The notes beneath the pieces are model-generated. The model saw only the letters and a list, made by a program, of their open reading frames with translations, was not told where the DNA came from and did no database searches. A program made the position numbers and the translations under genes. 64,000 bases of DNA from JADKIH01 sp031385005 (GTDB taxonomy: Bacteria; Bacteroidota; Bacteroidia; AKYH767-A; 2013-40CM-41-45), in the NCBI GenBank assembly GCA_031385005.1, contig JANNBB010000045.1, positions 6,264 to 70,263 on the forward strand, given 5' to 3'. The first letter of the stretch is position 1. Every line of letters starts with the position of its first letter. Positions 1 to 9,400 of this stretch are shown here, one piece after another.

Positions 1-1735
1 TATTAGGCGTAACGATGGAAATACTGTTTTTCAAAATGTCGGCATAACAAGATGCAATTTTTTCATCGGATGTGCAGTCGACAAAAATACTTTGCGACAG
101 ATTCATCTCTTTCATGTGTTCTACGAATTGGTGGATATCCATTTTCTGTTCGGACTTATCCAGCAGATCAGAATATTTCAACAGGGAAAGTCCATCAGGA
201 TCGAATACCATCTTTTTTGAATTGGCTATTCCCGTGATTTTTATTTCGAGGGAACGCGCCCTTTTCAAATGATCGCGATGAATAGCAATTTGCTTGATGA
301 GTGTGCCACCGATGAGTCCTGTTCCTACGAGAAAAACGGAAAGTGTTTTTACATCCGATAAGAAAAACGATTGATGAAGAGAGTTTAAGGCCTTATGGAG
401 ATTGTGGTTATGAATGACCGTAGAAATATTTAATTCCGAAGACCCTTGTGCGGTGGCGACAACACTGATACCATTTTTTCCCAGCGCCTGAAACATTTTA
501 CCTGAAACACCCGGAGTATGTCGCATGTTTTCGCCGATGACGGCAATAATTGAAAGATCACTTTCCACTCTCACCTTTTCGATGAGCTTAGCGCGAATCT
601 CAAGTCTGAAAGCGTCTTCGATTGCTTGTTGAGCATGTCCCGCATCTTCCGGTTTTACAGCAAAGCTGATTGTATGCTCCGAAGAACCCTGAGTGATGAG
701 TATGACATTTATTTTGGCCTGAGAGAGGGCCCCGAATAATCGGGCTGATATTCCGGCTACTCCGACCATTCCGCTTCCCTGAAGTGTAAGCAAAGAAATT
801 TTATCGATGGAGGAAATTCCTTTGATGAGGAAAGAAGGATCGGCCGGTTTGGTCGAAATAAATGTACCGGGATGTTCTGGCTTGAATGTATTTAAAATTC
901 GCAGCGGAATTTTTTTATCAAGTGCGGGTTGAATGGTAGGCGGATGAATGACCTTAGCTCCGAAATGAGACATTTCCATGGCTTCTTCATAGGTCATAGT
1001 ACGAATGGAAAATGCTTTTCTTACTTTTCTCGGATCGGCAGTCATAACTCCATCAACATCTGTCCATATCTGAATTTCCGAAGCATCCAATGCGGCTCCG
1101 AAAATAGCAGCCGTGTAATCCGATCCGCCTCGTCCGAGCGTAGTCATTTCACCTTTGGATGTGGAAGAGATAAAACCTGTAATGACAACGACGCTTTTTG
1201 ATTTCACGAAAACATCGCGGATATTTTTATTGGTCACATTAAAATTAACCTTCGCTGATCCGAAGTTTTCATCGGTACGAATGACCGTTCTGGCATCGAG
1301 GAAATCAGAAGAAATTTTCCGGGACTGAAAATAGTGTGCAATTATTTTAGCCGACAACACTTCTCCATGTCCGCTTAAAAAGTCGAGTGTACGAAAAGAC
1401 AATTCTTTAACAAGAAAAACTCCATGCAGGATATCATGCAAGGAAGCAAAAGTCTCTTCCAGAAAATGATGAAGTTTTTTGTCACGCTGAAGATTCAGTT
1501 CTTTAACCGCACGCTGGTGCCTTTCACGGATATCTCTGAACACATTGATGTATTCTTCGTCACGCGCGGCAGCCAGGCGGCTCATCTTAATCAATTCATC
1601 TGTCACACCGCCAAATGCGGAAACGACGACACCGATCTTTTTATGTTTTTTTACCAATCCGTTAACGATATCTGCAACGTCTGAAATACGTTGTGCATTG
1701 GCTACGGAAGTCCCCCCAAATTTGATTACAATCAT
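1..1735 (-). CDS. thrA: bifunctional aspartokinase / homoserine dehydrogenase, 3' end outside window
   Basis: The gene reads leftward from an ATG at 1735 and runs off the window edge, giving about 578 residues. The N-terminus carries the aspartokinase signature KFGGTSVANA (residues 5-14). A GRGGSDYTA nucleotide-binding stretch and two ACT-like regulatory stretches follow. At about residue 465 a new Rossmann start, VFLVGTGLIGG, marks the homoserine dehydrogenase domain. That fusion is the ThrA architecture, which phosphorylates aspartate and later reduces aspartate semialdehyde toward threonine and methionine. The family is usually near 815 residues, so roughly the last 240 are missing here. 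It lies 51 nt downstream of trpG on the same strand and could be co-transcribed with it. Identification is firm; full bifunctionality cannot be seen because most of the dehydrogenase domain is outside. Confidence 0.95.
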   Translation of the reverse strand, partial: MIVIKFGGTSVANAQRISDVADIVNGLVKKHKKIGVVVSAFGGVTDELIKMSRLAAARDEEYINVFRDIRERHQRAVKELNLQRDKKLHHFLEETFASLHDILHGVFLVKELSFRTLDFLSGHGEVLSAKIIAHYFQSRKISSDFLDARTVIRTDENFGSAKVNFNVTNKNIRDVFVKSKSVVVITGFISSTSKGEMTTLGRGGSDYTAAIFGAALDASEIQIWTDVDGVMTADPRKVRKAFSIRTMTYEEAMEMSHFGAKVIHPPTIQPALDKKIPLRILNTFKPEHPGTFISTKPADPSFLIKGISSIDKISLLTLQGSGMVGVAGISARLFGALSQAKINVILITQGSSEHTISFAVKPEDAGHAQQAIEDAFRLEIRAKLIEKVRVESDLSIIAVIGENMRHTPGVSGKMFQALGKNGISVVATAQGSSELNISTVIHNHNLHKALNSLHQSFFLSDVKTLSVFLVGTGLIGGTLIKQIAIHRDHLKRARSLEIKITGIANSKKMVFDPDGLSLLKYSDLLDKSEQKMDIHQFVEHMKEMNLSQSIFVDCTSDEKIASCYADILKNSISIVTPN

Positions 1736-1786
1736 AATTTAAAAATAGAACTTAAATACGATTTTTACACTCAAAATGTTCACCCA

Positions 1787-2359
1787 TCAACACTCCATTA
1801 ACCAATTCGACATCAACTGCTTACCGCAATCTGTAAGAATTGACTCCGGATGAAACTGAACGCCCCTTAACAACTGATTTTCATGGGTAATAGCCATCAG
1901 ACAACCGGATTCGTCTTCTGCGGTTATCCGGAATTCGGCAGGAAGATTTTCCCGGTTTACGCTCCAGGAATGATAACGGCCGCCGAAAAACGGAGATTGA
2001 ATTCCGCTGAATAGTTTTTCATTTTTATCTACGATGGTAATTGGTGAAGCAATGCCGTGAAAAACTTTTTTCATGTTGGAAATCTCCCCTCCTAATTCTT
2101 CAGCCATGGCCTGCATGCCTAAACAGACACCGAGTATTGGTTTGGATTGAAAATATTTTCTGATGACTTGCTTGGTAATTCCTGACTCTGAGGGTAATCC
2201 GGGTCCGGGAGAAATTATTATTCTGTCATACTCCCCCACTGCTGCCGGTGTAATCTGATCATTCCTGAACACATCGGTCTCTATTCCTTCAAACTGATCG
2301 GCGAGATGAAACAGGTTGTAGGTGAAAGAATCGTAATTATCGAGAAGTAGAATTTTCAT
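1787..2359 (-). CDS. trpG: glutamine amidotransferase of anthranilate / aminodeoxychorismate synthase
   Basis: A 190-residue class I glutamine amidotransferase that releases ammonia from glutamine for anthranilate synthase (TrpE partner) or p-aminobenzoate synthase (PabB partner). The start MKILLLDNYDSF is the family N-terminus. The nucleophile Cys79 sits in GVCLGMQ and the His170/Glu172 pair in QFHPES. A longer reading from a TTG at 2380 exists, but a Bacteroidota -7 element (TACTTTTG) occupies 2369-2376 between that TTG and the ATG, which favours the ATG at 2359. No trpE or pabB lies nearby in the window, so TrpG and PabA cannot be told apart. The aspartokinase gene follows on the same strand. 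Confidence 0.9.
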   Translation of the reverse strand: MKILLLDNYDSFTYNLFHLADQFEGIETDVFRNDQITPAAVGEYDRIIISPGPGLPSESGITKQVIRKYFQSKPILGVCLGMQAMAEELGGEISNMKKVFHGIASPITIVDKNEKLFSGIQSPFFGGRYHSWSVNRENLPAEFRITAEDESGCLMAITHENQLLRGVQFHPESILTDCGKQLMSNWLMEC

Positions 2360-2368
2360 TTTCGAATG

Positions 2369-2376
2369 CAAAAGTA
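2369..2376 (-). promoter_or_regulatory. candidate -7 element of trpG
   Basis: Read on the minus strand this is TACTTTTG, an exact match to the Bacteroidota -7 consensus TAnnTTTG, ending 9 nt before the trpG ATG. No well-spaced -33 TTG is evident. It implies a very short leader and helps exclude the upstream TTG start. Confidence 0.5.
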
Positions 2377-2498
2377 TCAATGATAACCAATCCGCGAATT
2401 TTTTTTCATATTTGTACCGGATAAAAGCGGTAATGAATGAATTGTTTGATTTATTTCCTTTTAATATCCATTAAGCTATCATCAAATTTAATAAGAAA

Positions 2499-2879
2499 AT
2501 GAAAAAAGTAATCCGAACTGAAAAAGCACCTGCTCCTATCGGTCCATACAGTCAGGCCGTAATGACGGGCAATACGCTATACGTTTCCGGACAAATTGCA
2601 ATCAATCCGGCAAACGGACAATTGGAAATTGTGAATGTAATCCGTGAAACAAATCAGGTGATGGAAAACATAGGCGCCATCCTGAAAGAAGCGGGATACG
2701 AATATTCTGATATTGTTAAGACGACGATCTTTCTTACAGACATGAACAATTTCCAGGCGGTAAATGAAGTGTATGGAAGTTATTTTACAAAAGATTTTCC
2801 TGCAAGAGAAACGGTAGAAGTTTCGGTACTTCCGAAAAATGTGAATGTAGAAATTTCGGTAATTGCTGTCAGGAATTAA
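2499..2879 (+). CDS. ridA: RidA family reactive imine/enamine deaminase
   Basis: A 126-residue protein of exactly the usual family length. RidA hydrolyses reactive 2-aminoacrylate and related imines released by PLP enzymes such as threonine dehydratase, protecting those enzymes in the cytoplasm. Visible family features are the N-terminal KAPAPIGPYSQAV, the VSGQIAINPANGQ strand, and ARETVEVSVLP with the substrate-binding arginine near the C-terminus. It is divergent from trpG and convergent with the M61 peptidase gene, so it is probably a single-gene unit. A stem-loop follows it at 2903-2925. Assignment to RidA is secure; the exact substrate is not determined by sequence. Confidence 0.95.
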   Translation: MKKVIRTEKAPAPIGPYSQAVMTGNTLYVSGQIAINPANGQLEIVNVIRETNQVMENIGAILKEAGYEYSDIVKTTIFLTDMNNFQAVNEVYGSYFTKDFPARETVEVSVLPKNVNVEISVIAVRN

Positions 2880-2902
2880 TTCATGACATAGGCCTAGGTC
2901 TT

Positions 2903-2925
2903 GACGCAAGTTCTGACTTTGCGTC
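2903..2925. terminator. stem-loop between convergent ridA and M61 peptidase genes
   Basis: A perfect 7-bp stem (GACGCAA / TTGCGTC) with a short loop lies between two convergent stop codons. The following T tract is weak, so termination is plausible rather than certain. Confidence 0.4.
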
Positions 2926-2935
2926 CTTTCTCAAC

Positions 2936-4696
2936 TTAAGCAGTTGCGACTTTCAGTTTATCTTCAAACTCCTGCTTCAGCCAGGTATTGTAAAATTCCT
3001 TTTTCTCTGTTGAGGGATTACTGCTTTTTACAATTGCATACTTGGCGAAAAATTGTTTTTGTGAAGGAGCAACGGCAATATCTTTCAACATTTTCATAGG
3101 TGTAAGTATGGTGAGCACAATTTTTTTGCCGGCAAACATTTTCAGCAGGGCATCGATGTTTTCTTCTACACGAATTTCATTGACGGCGACAATCATATCA
3201 CCGATTCCGAGTCCGGCTTCGGATGCAGGAGAGCCGCCGACTATTGCTCCTGCGACAGTATTACCGCTTTCAACGCTAGTTTTAAATCCGAAGTAATTTT
3301 CCGTTTGAACGTGTGAAGGAGATTTTCTCAATTCACAACCGGCGAAAGAAAGGACTTCAGATAAAAGAGCTTCATCGTCTTCTGTGCCATAAACATGGTC
3401 GAGTAAAAAATCGGCCATTGACTGTTTGGCAATAAATTCAACAACAGAAAAATAGTCGTGCTCGGTGTAGCCGATATTCTTTTTTCCAAAATCTTCATAG
3501 AGTGTGAGCATGACATCATCGAGAGAAGCTTTGGAATTGGTTTTCTTTCGAATGAGTAAATCGGTCATTAATGCAGTAATACAACCTTCGTCGTAGATAG
3601 AAGTCTTGCGACCGGGAATGCCGGGAGTATAACCATCCAACCAGGTATCGAAAGAAGAATCAGCAACAGAAAGGTTGTGCCGACCCGGATTGTCAAAATG
3701 TTTTTGGATTCTCACATTGAGCTCTTTGAAAAACTGCTCAGAGTTGTAAACTCCGCAACGGGCTAGAATTAAATCGCCGTAATAAGTAGTGACACCTTCA
3801 TAGACAAAACCAAGTCGCGAGTAATTTTCTTTTTTGTAATTATAAGGCATCATCTCGGCGGGACGTATCGTTTTGACGTTCCATGCATGAAAAAGTTCGT
3901 GAGAAGCAACGCCAATAAAATCGATGTAAACATTATTATTCATTAGATCATATCCCGGACCAATTCCAAGTACTGTTGATTTCAGGTGTTCTACACCGTG
4001 GTAAAAAGGATAGGGTAATACCTGCACGAGAAAATGATAGGTATCAAAAGGAAAACTCCCCATCATCTTATGTTGATCGATAGTGAATGCTTTGAAGTCG
4101 TCGATTATTTTTGTCCAATCAGGTTCACAATTGCCTTGCAACCAGATATAAAATTCGACACCCTCCACTTCATATTTTTCTACCTGCATGGAGTCGCCGG
4201 CAATAAAAGGACTATCATAAAGTTCATGAAAGTCGGAGGCGAGAAGCACATGTTCGCTCTTCTTTTCAAGAGAACCAGCGACTTTATAATTTTTTGGAAG
4301 ATTGAGTTCGAGGATAGTTGATTCATGCAATAGGCCTTGAACATAAAAGAAACAATGAACGGGATTGATATAAACCTGATTTTCGTCTATGTAACATGCT
4401 CCGGCATCGGGTTGATTGGCATAGTACTCATACTTCACGATTACCTTTGAAGAGCCATCAGTAGAAATCTGCCAGGTGTCTTTCGATATTTTTCTGAAAG
4501 CAAGAATCTCGTTTTTATCATTGTAAGCTTTCCAGGAACGGATGTTCTTTGCAAAATTACCCAGCTCATAACGCCCGGGTCTCCAGGAAGGTAATTCGAG
4601 TGTAAGTTCTTCGGAATCGATTCCGTCAATGGTCATTTCGATTTCTGCAAAATGAGAAACCCTGTTTGGCGCTGAGAGTTTGAAAAAAATAGACAT
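2936..4696 (-). CDS. M61 family aminopeptidase with C-terminal PDZ domain
   Basis: A 586-residue zinc metallopeptidase of the M61 (glycyl aminopeptidase-like) family. The N-terminal beta domain starts directly at MSIFFKLSAP and is not preceded by a recognisable signal peptide. The catalytic motif HELFHAWN is near residue 265, with the third zinc ligand expected in the following GFVYEGVTTYYGDL helix. A PDZ domain covers about residues 470-545 (GGSPASEAGLGIGD loop). Family members release N-terminal residues from peptides. The missing export signal suggests a cytoplasmic role in peptide turnover, although many relatives are periplasmic. The gene stands alone, convergent with ridA and divergent from lpdA. 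Confidence 0.9.
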   Translation of the reverse strand: MSIFFKLSAPNRVSHFAEIEMTIDGIDSEELTLELPSWRPGRYELGNFAKNIRSWKAYNDKNEILAFRKISKDTWQISTDGSSKVIVKYEYYANQPDAGACYIDENQVYINPVHCFFYVQGLLHESTILELNLPKNYKVAGSLEKKSEHVLLASDFHELYDSPFIAGDSMQVEKYEVEGVEFYIWLQGNCEPDWTKIIDDFKAFTIDQHKMMGSFPFDTYHFLVQVLPYPFYHGVEHLKSTVLGIGPGYDLMNNNVYIDFIGVASHELFHAWNVKTIRPAEMMPYNYKKENYSRLGFVYEGVTTYYGDLILARCGVYNSEQFFKELNVRIQKHFDNPGRHNLSVADSSFDTWLDGYTPGIPGRKTSIYDEGCITALMTDLLIRKKTNSKASLDDVMLTLYEDFGKKNIGYTEHDYFSVVEFIAKQSMADFLLDHVYGTEDDEALLSEVLSFAGCELRKSPSHVQTENYFGFKTSVESGNTVAGAIVGGSPASEAGLGIGDMIVAVNEIRVEENIDALLKMFAGKKIVLTILTPMKMLKDIAVAPSQKQFFAKYAIVKSSNPSTEKKEFYNTWLKQEFEDKLKVATA

Positions 4697-5003
4697 AGGG
4701 TAAAGATAAGGATTCGGGTGTTATTTTCACCCCCTTAAACAAAGGATAATAAATGAGTTATTGCCGGAATAATTAACCGGAAAATATTACAACATGCTAT
4801 TTATCAGGCAAATATTACAGCTGCAATTTCTTTAAGTTGAAAATGAATGGAACATTTCAGGATATGTTTTCAACTCGAAAAGATTCATGATAAAAAGCAA
4901 TTTCGATATAAATCTATTGAAATTTACATGAATATAACCTAACAGATAAATAGGTAGAATCTACTCATTACATTTTTTTAACTTCGCCTCAAATTTCAGA
5001 TTT
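4697..5003. other. divergent intergenic region, M61 peptidase / lpdA
   Basis: 307 nt of AT-rich DNA between divergent genes, expected to hold both promoters. A weak -7-like TAACTTCG at 4979-4986 lies just upstream of lpdA, without a clear -33 element. No ORF, repeat or convincing hairpin was seen. Confidence 0.4.
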
Positions 5004-6392
5004 ATGAATTACGATTTACTTGTATTAGGATCCGGTCCGGGAGGTTATGTTGCTGCTATTCGCGCTTCACAACTGGGAATGAAAACAGCTATTGTGGAAA
5101 AAGCAGAATTAGGCGGAGTCTGTCTCAATTGGGGTTGCATTCCAACAAAAGCGCTTTTGAAAAGTGCTCAGGTATTTGAATACCTCATGCATGCACAGGA
5201 TTACGGTGTGAAGGCCACAGGCGTTGAAGCTGATTTTGGCTCTATGGTAAAACGAAGCAGAGGAGTTGCTGATGCCATGAGTAAAGGCGTTCAGTTTCTG
5301 ATGAAAAAAAATAAAATCGACGTCATTAATGGCAAGGGAATTATTAAGCCGGGTAAAAAAGTTGAAGTTATCGATGATGCAGGAAAATCACAGACGATAG
5401 AGGCAAAAAACATTATCATTTCAACAGGTTCCCGCTCCAGAGAATTGCCTGGATTGAAACAAGACGGAAAAAAAGTAATCGGATACAGAGAAGCGATGAC
5501 ACTGGCTAATCAACCGAAGTCATTGATCATTGTCGGCTCCGGAGCCATCGGTGTAGAGTTCGCTTATTTTTATAATTCCATCGGAACAAAAGTAACAATA
5601 GTTGAGTTCATGCCGGAAATTGTTCCGATAGAAGACGAAGACATCTCTAAACAACTTGCGCGTTCTTTTAAGAAGTCAGGCATTACCATCCTGACGGAAT
5701 CCACTGTCGAATCTGTTGACACAAATGGCAGTGGTTGTAAGGTTTCTGTTAAGTCGAAAAAAGGTGTGGAGGTGTTGGAATGCGATGTGGTTTTATCAGC
5801 CGTAGGAATTACAGCCAATATCGAAAACATTGGTTTGGAAGAAGTCGGAATAATTACCGATAAGGGAAAAATTATGGTCAATGAATGGTATCAGACAAAC
5901 ATACCCGGATATTATGCAATCGGTGATGTATTAAATACGCCTGCACTGGCACATGTTGCATCGCATGAAGGAATTACCTGTGTAGAGAAGATGGCCGGAT
6001 TGCATGCTGAAGCCATGGATTATAAAAACATTCCGGGATGTACATATTGTCAACCCGAAATTGCATCTGTAGGTTACACAGAAAAAGCTGCACGAGCGGC
6101 AGGATTCGATATCAAGGTTGGTAAATTTCCATTTAGTGCTTCAGGAAAAGCAAAGGCAGCCGGACAGGCAGATGGATTCGTAAAAGTAATTTTCGATGCC
6201 AAATACGGCGAGTGGTTGGGTGCACACATGATTGGTGCAAACGTAACGGAGTTAATCGCAGAAGTTGTAACCGCACGCAAACTTGAGACGACAGGACATG
6301 AAATAATTAAAGCTGTTCATCCTCATCCTACAATGAGTGAAGCGATAATGGAAGCTGTAGCTGAGGCCTATGGTGAATGCATACACCTCTAG
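5004..6392 (+). CDS. lpdA: dihydrolipoyl dehydrogenase (E3)
   Basis: A 462-residue flavoprotein disulfide reductase that reoxidises dihydrolipoamide in the pyruvate/2-oxoglutarate dehydrogenase complexes and the glycine cleavage system, passing electrons to NAD. The N-terminal FAD motif is GSGPGGYVAA. The redox-active pair is Cys40 and Cys45 in GGVCLNWGCIPTK. The NAD-binding GSGAIGVEFA lies mid-protein. The C-terminal HPHPTMSE supplies the catalytic His/Glu dyad around residues 441-446. Length and all motifs are standard. No E1 or E2 gene is adjacent, so which complex it serves cannot be read here; a shared E3 is usual in this phylum. Confidence 0.96.
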   Translation: MNYDLLVLGSGPGGYVAAIRASQLGMKTAIVEKAELGGVCLNWGCIPTKALLKSAQVFEYLMHAQDYGVKATGVEADFGSMVKRSRGVADAMSKGVQFLMKKNKIDVINGKGIIKPGKKVEVIDDAGKSQTIEAKNIIISTGSRSRELPGLKQDGKKVIGYREAMTLANQPKSLIIVGSGAIGVEFAYFYNSIGTKVTIVEFMPEIVPIEDEDISKQLARSFKKSGITILTESTVESVDTNGSGCKVSVKSKKGVEVLECDVVLSAVGITANIENIGLEEVGIITDKGKIMVNEWYQTNIPGYYAIGDVLNTPALAHVASHEGITCVEKMAGLHAEAMDYKNIPGCTYCQPEIASVGYTEKAARAAGFDIKVGKFPFSASGKAKAAGQADGFVKVIFDAKYGEWLGAHMIGANVTELIAEVVTARKLETTGHEIIKAVHPHPTMSEAIMEAVAEAYGECIHL

Positions 6393-6422
6393 TTTTCGAA
6401 GTAAATATTCGAACCTGAATTT

Positions 6423-9400
6423 CTACTGTACAAATACCTTTACGGTGGCGGAATAATCCGTACTCCTCACTTCCAGAATATAAATACCTGCGGCAACTCC
6501 GGCTAAAGAAATCAGTTTGTCTGTTTTTCTGTTGTAGGTATTGACGTTTTCTGATCGTACATTTTTTCCATCCATTGAAAGTAGTTTCAACTCAAATTGA
6601 TTTCCGGAAGATTCCGGTAAAACAACAGTGATGTTTTCATGTGTTGGATTCGGATATACCGTCAAAGGACTTTTTCCATCCAGGTTATTGACGGCAGTAT
6701 AGAAGTCAACAAAAACATTGTCGCTTCCACTACATCCATTCGTATCGGTAACGGTAAGTGTATAAACCCCTTCAGCAGAAACAACAATGGATTGTGTTGT
6801 TTCTGAAGTCGACCACAAATAGCTCATGAAACCCGTTCCACCATCCAATGTAAATGATTGACCGGAAGGAACGATGACTGTATCTGCACCAAGATTTACA
6901 ACAGGAAGATTGAATACAAATGCATTGACGGCAACGGGTTGACCTGTGCAGGAAGAATGAGCGACGACATAGAAAGTTGTGGAAGCATTCAGATACGATG
7001 TTGTGAAATATTGTCCGGTACCGAGGTAATTCCCACCCGGAGCATCGTACCAACTGATTGAATCGATTGCCACAGAACTGGAAGCGGAAATTACGGCATT
7101 ACCGGAACCACACAACACTGCATCGAAAGCAGAAGTAACCTGAGTTCCTCCGATGATTGCTTGTATTGGAACACGAGAACTGATACAAATGTCACCTGTC
7201 TCAACATAATAAGTTGCATTCGCATACAATACCGGGGTAGTAAATGAAGATCCGGTAGTAATCAAGATTCCACCTGAAGGAACATCGTACCAGAATATCG
7301 TTTGAGAAGATGAAGCTGTCAGTTGAACGACTCCGCTTCCACAACGTGTTACATTAGAAACACCCGGAGCCGCAGGAGCAGAAACGATGTTTGCATTTAC
7401 CGGCACGCGTGTGCTGTTGCAGCCAATACCTGCGTCTGCATAATAAACAGTTGTTGTACTGATGAATGGTGTTGAAAAGATTAATCCGGTGTCGAGTAGA
7501 TTTCCTCCGCTTGGAGCATCATACCAGTTTACCTGTAAAGACGAATTCGCCTGAAGAACAATCGTACCCGGTCCGCAACGTGAAGAATCAACCACAGCAG
7601 GAGGATTAGGAGCCGAAGTAATAACAGCTAAAACAGGAACTCTTACACTTCTGCAGTTATTTCCTGTTTCGACATAGTATGTTGTGCTCGTTGAAATTGA
7701 TGAAGTAGTATAACTTGAACCTGTTCCGAGTAACCCGCCGCCCGAAGGAGCATTGTACCAATAAATTTGCTCAGGAGAAGTTGCAGTTAACGTGACAACA
7801 CCCGGGCCGCAACGCGAAACGTCATTCGTCAAAGGAGCAGCAGGAAGAGCGGTAATTGTTGCAACAGCAGCGGTACGCTGACTCGCACAAACACCGTCTG
7901 TTGTTCCCGCATAGTAAGTAACAGAAGCATTTAAAATTCCGGTATTGAATGTAGCTCCGGAGTCTAAAGGAGAACCGCCGGTAGAAGTCGCATACCAATA
8001 AACCTGGGTTGGAGAATTTGCACTAAGTGTTATTGAGCCCGGACCACAATTAGAACCTGCAGTAACGGAAGGAGCAGCAGGTAGCTGAAGAATAATTGCC
8101 TGCACTGCAACTCTTACACTGGCACAACCGACTTGTCCTGCCTCCGCATAAAAAGTAGTGGTGGTGGAAATAACCGGTGTATTGAAACTTGTTCCTGTTC
8201 CCAGCGGACTACCACCGGTTGAAGTACTGTACCAGGTGACTGTAGAGGAAGATGCTGCTGTTACAGTAACAGAACCAGGACCACATCTGGAACCATTGGT
8301 GAGGACAGGAGCAGCAGGTGTTGAATTTATGATTGCCTGTACAGGAATACGTACACTTCGGCATTGATTACCGGTCTCTACATAAAATGTGGTTGTAGTA
8401 CTTAATGACTGAGTAGTAAATGTTGTACCTGTTCCGACAGAAGTTCCGCCTGTCGGCACCGTGTACCAATAAATTTGTTCAGTAGAAGATGCAGTAAATG
8501 TGACGCTTCCGGTACCACAACGGCTGACATCAGCAGTTGTTGGAGCATTGGGAGCTTGACTAATGATTGCATTTACCGCAGTACGCAAACTTGCACAGCC
8601 ATCATTTGCTTCCGCATAATAAACAGTTGTTGTACTGATAGAAGGAGTGGTAAATGACATACCTGTTCCCAATGCTGATCCACCGGTTGCAGTAGTATAC
8701 CAACTGATTGTTCCGGCACCGGTTGCAGAAACTGTAACAGTACCTGCACCGCAACGAGTTCCGTCCGTTGTGACAGGAGCAGCAGGCAATGCAAGAATGG
8801 TTGCCTGAACGGGAACACGCGCACTTACACATGTTCCGTTTGAAGCTTGCGCATAAAATGTGGTGTTCGTAGAAATAGAAGGAGTATTAAAACTCAATCC
8901 GGTTCCGAGTGGACTACCACCGGTTGCACCGGCATACCATGTAACCTGTGAAGACGAAGTTGCAGTAAGAGTTGCAGACCCCGATCCGCACACAGAACCA
9001 CCTGCAACAGCAGGAGCATTTGGGGTAGAATTGATTATTGCCTGAACAGGAATACGTAAACTTCGGCATGTATTTCCGGCTTCAACATAATACGTTGTGG
9101 TGGTGGAAATCGTCGGAGTGGTATAAGAAGAACCGGTTGCAACCGGAGTCGTTCCCGTTGGGGAAGTAAACCAGTAAATCTGTTCCGGAGAAGTAGCATT
9201 TAATGTTAAAGCACCCGGACCGCAATTGCTGACGTTTGCGGTTACAGGAGATGCAGGTAATTGGGTAATGATGGCATTTGCAGCCGTTCGGGTACTTTTG
9301 CAACCATCATTTGCTTCTGCATAATAAACAGTTGTTGTACTGATTGAAGGAGTGGTAAATGACGTACCTGTTCCCAATGCTGATCCACCGGTTGCAGTAG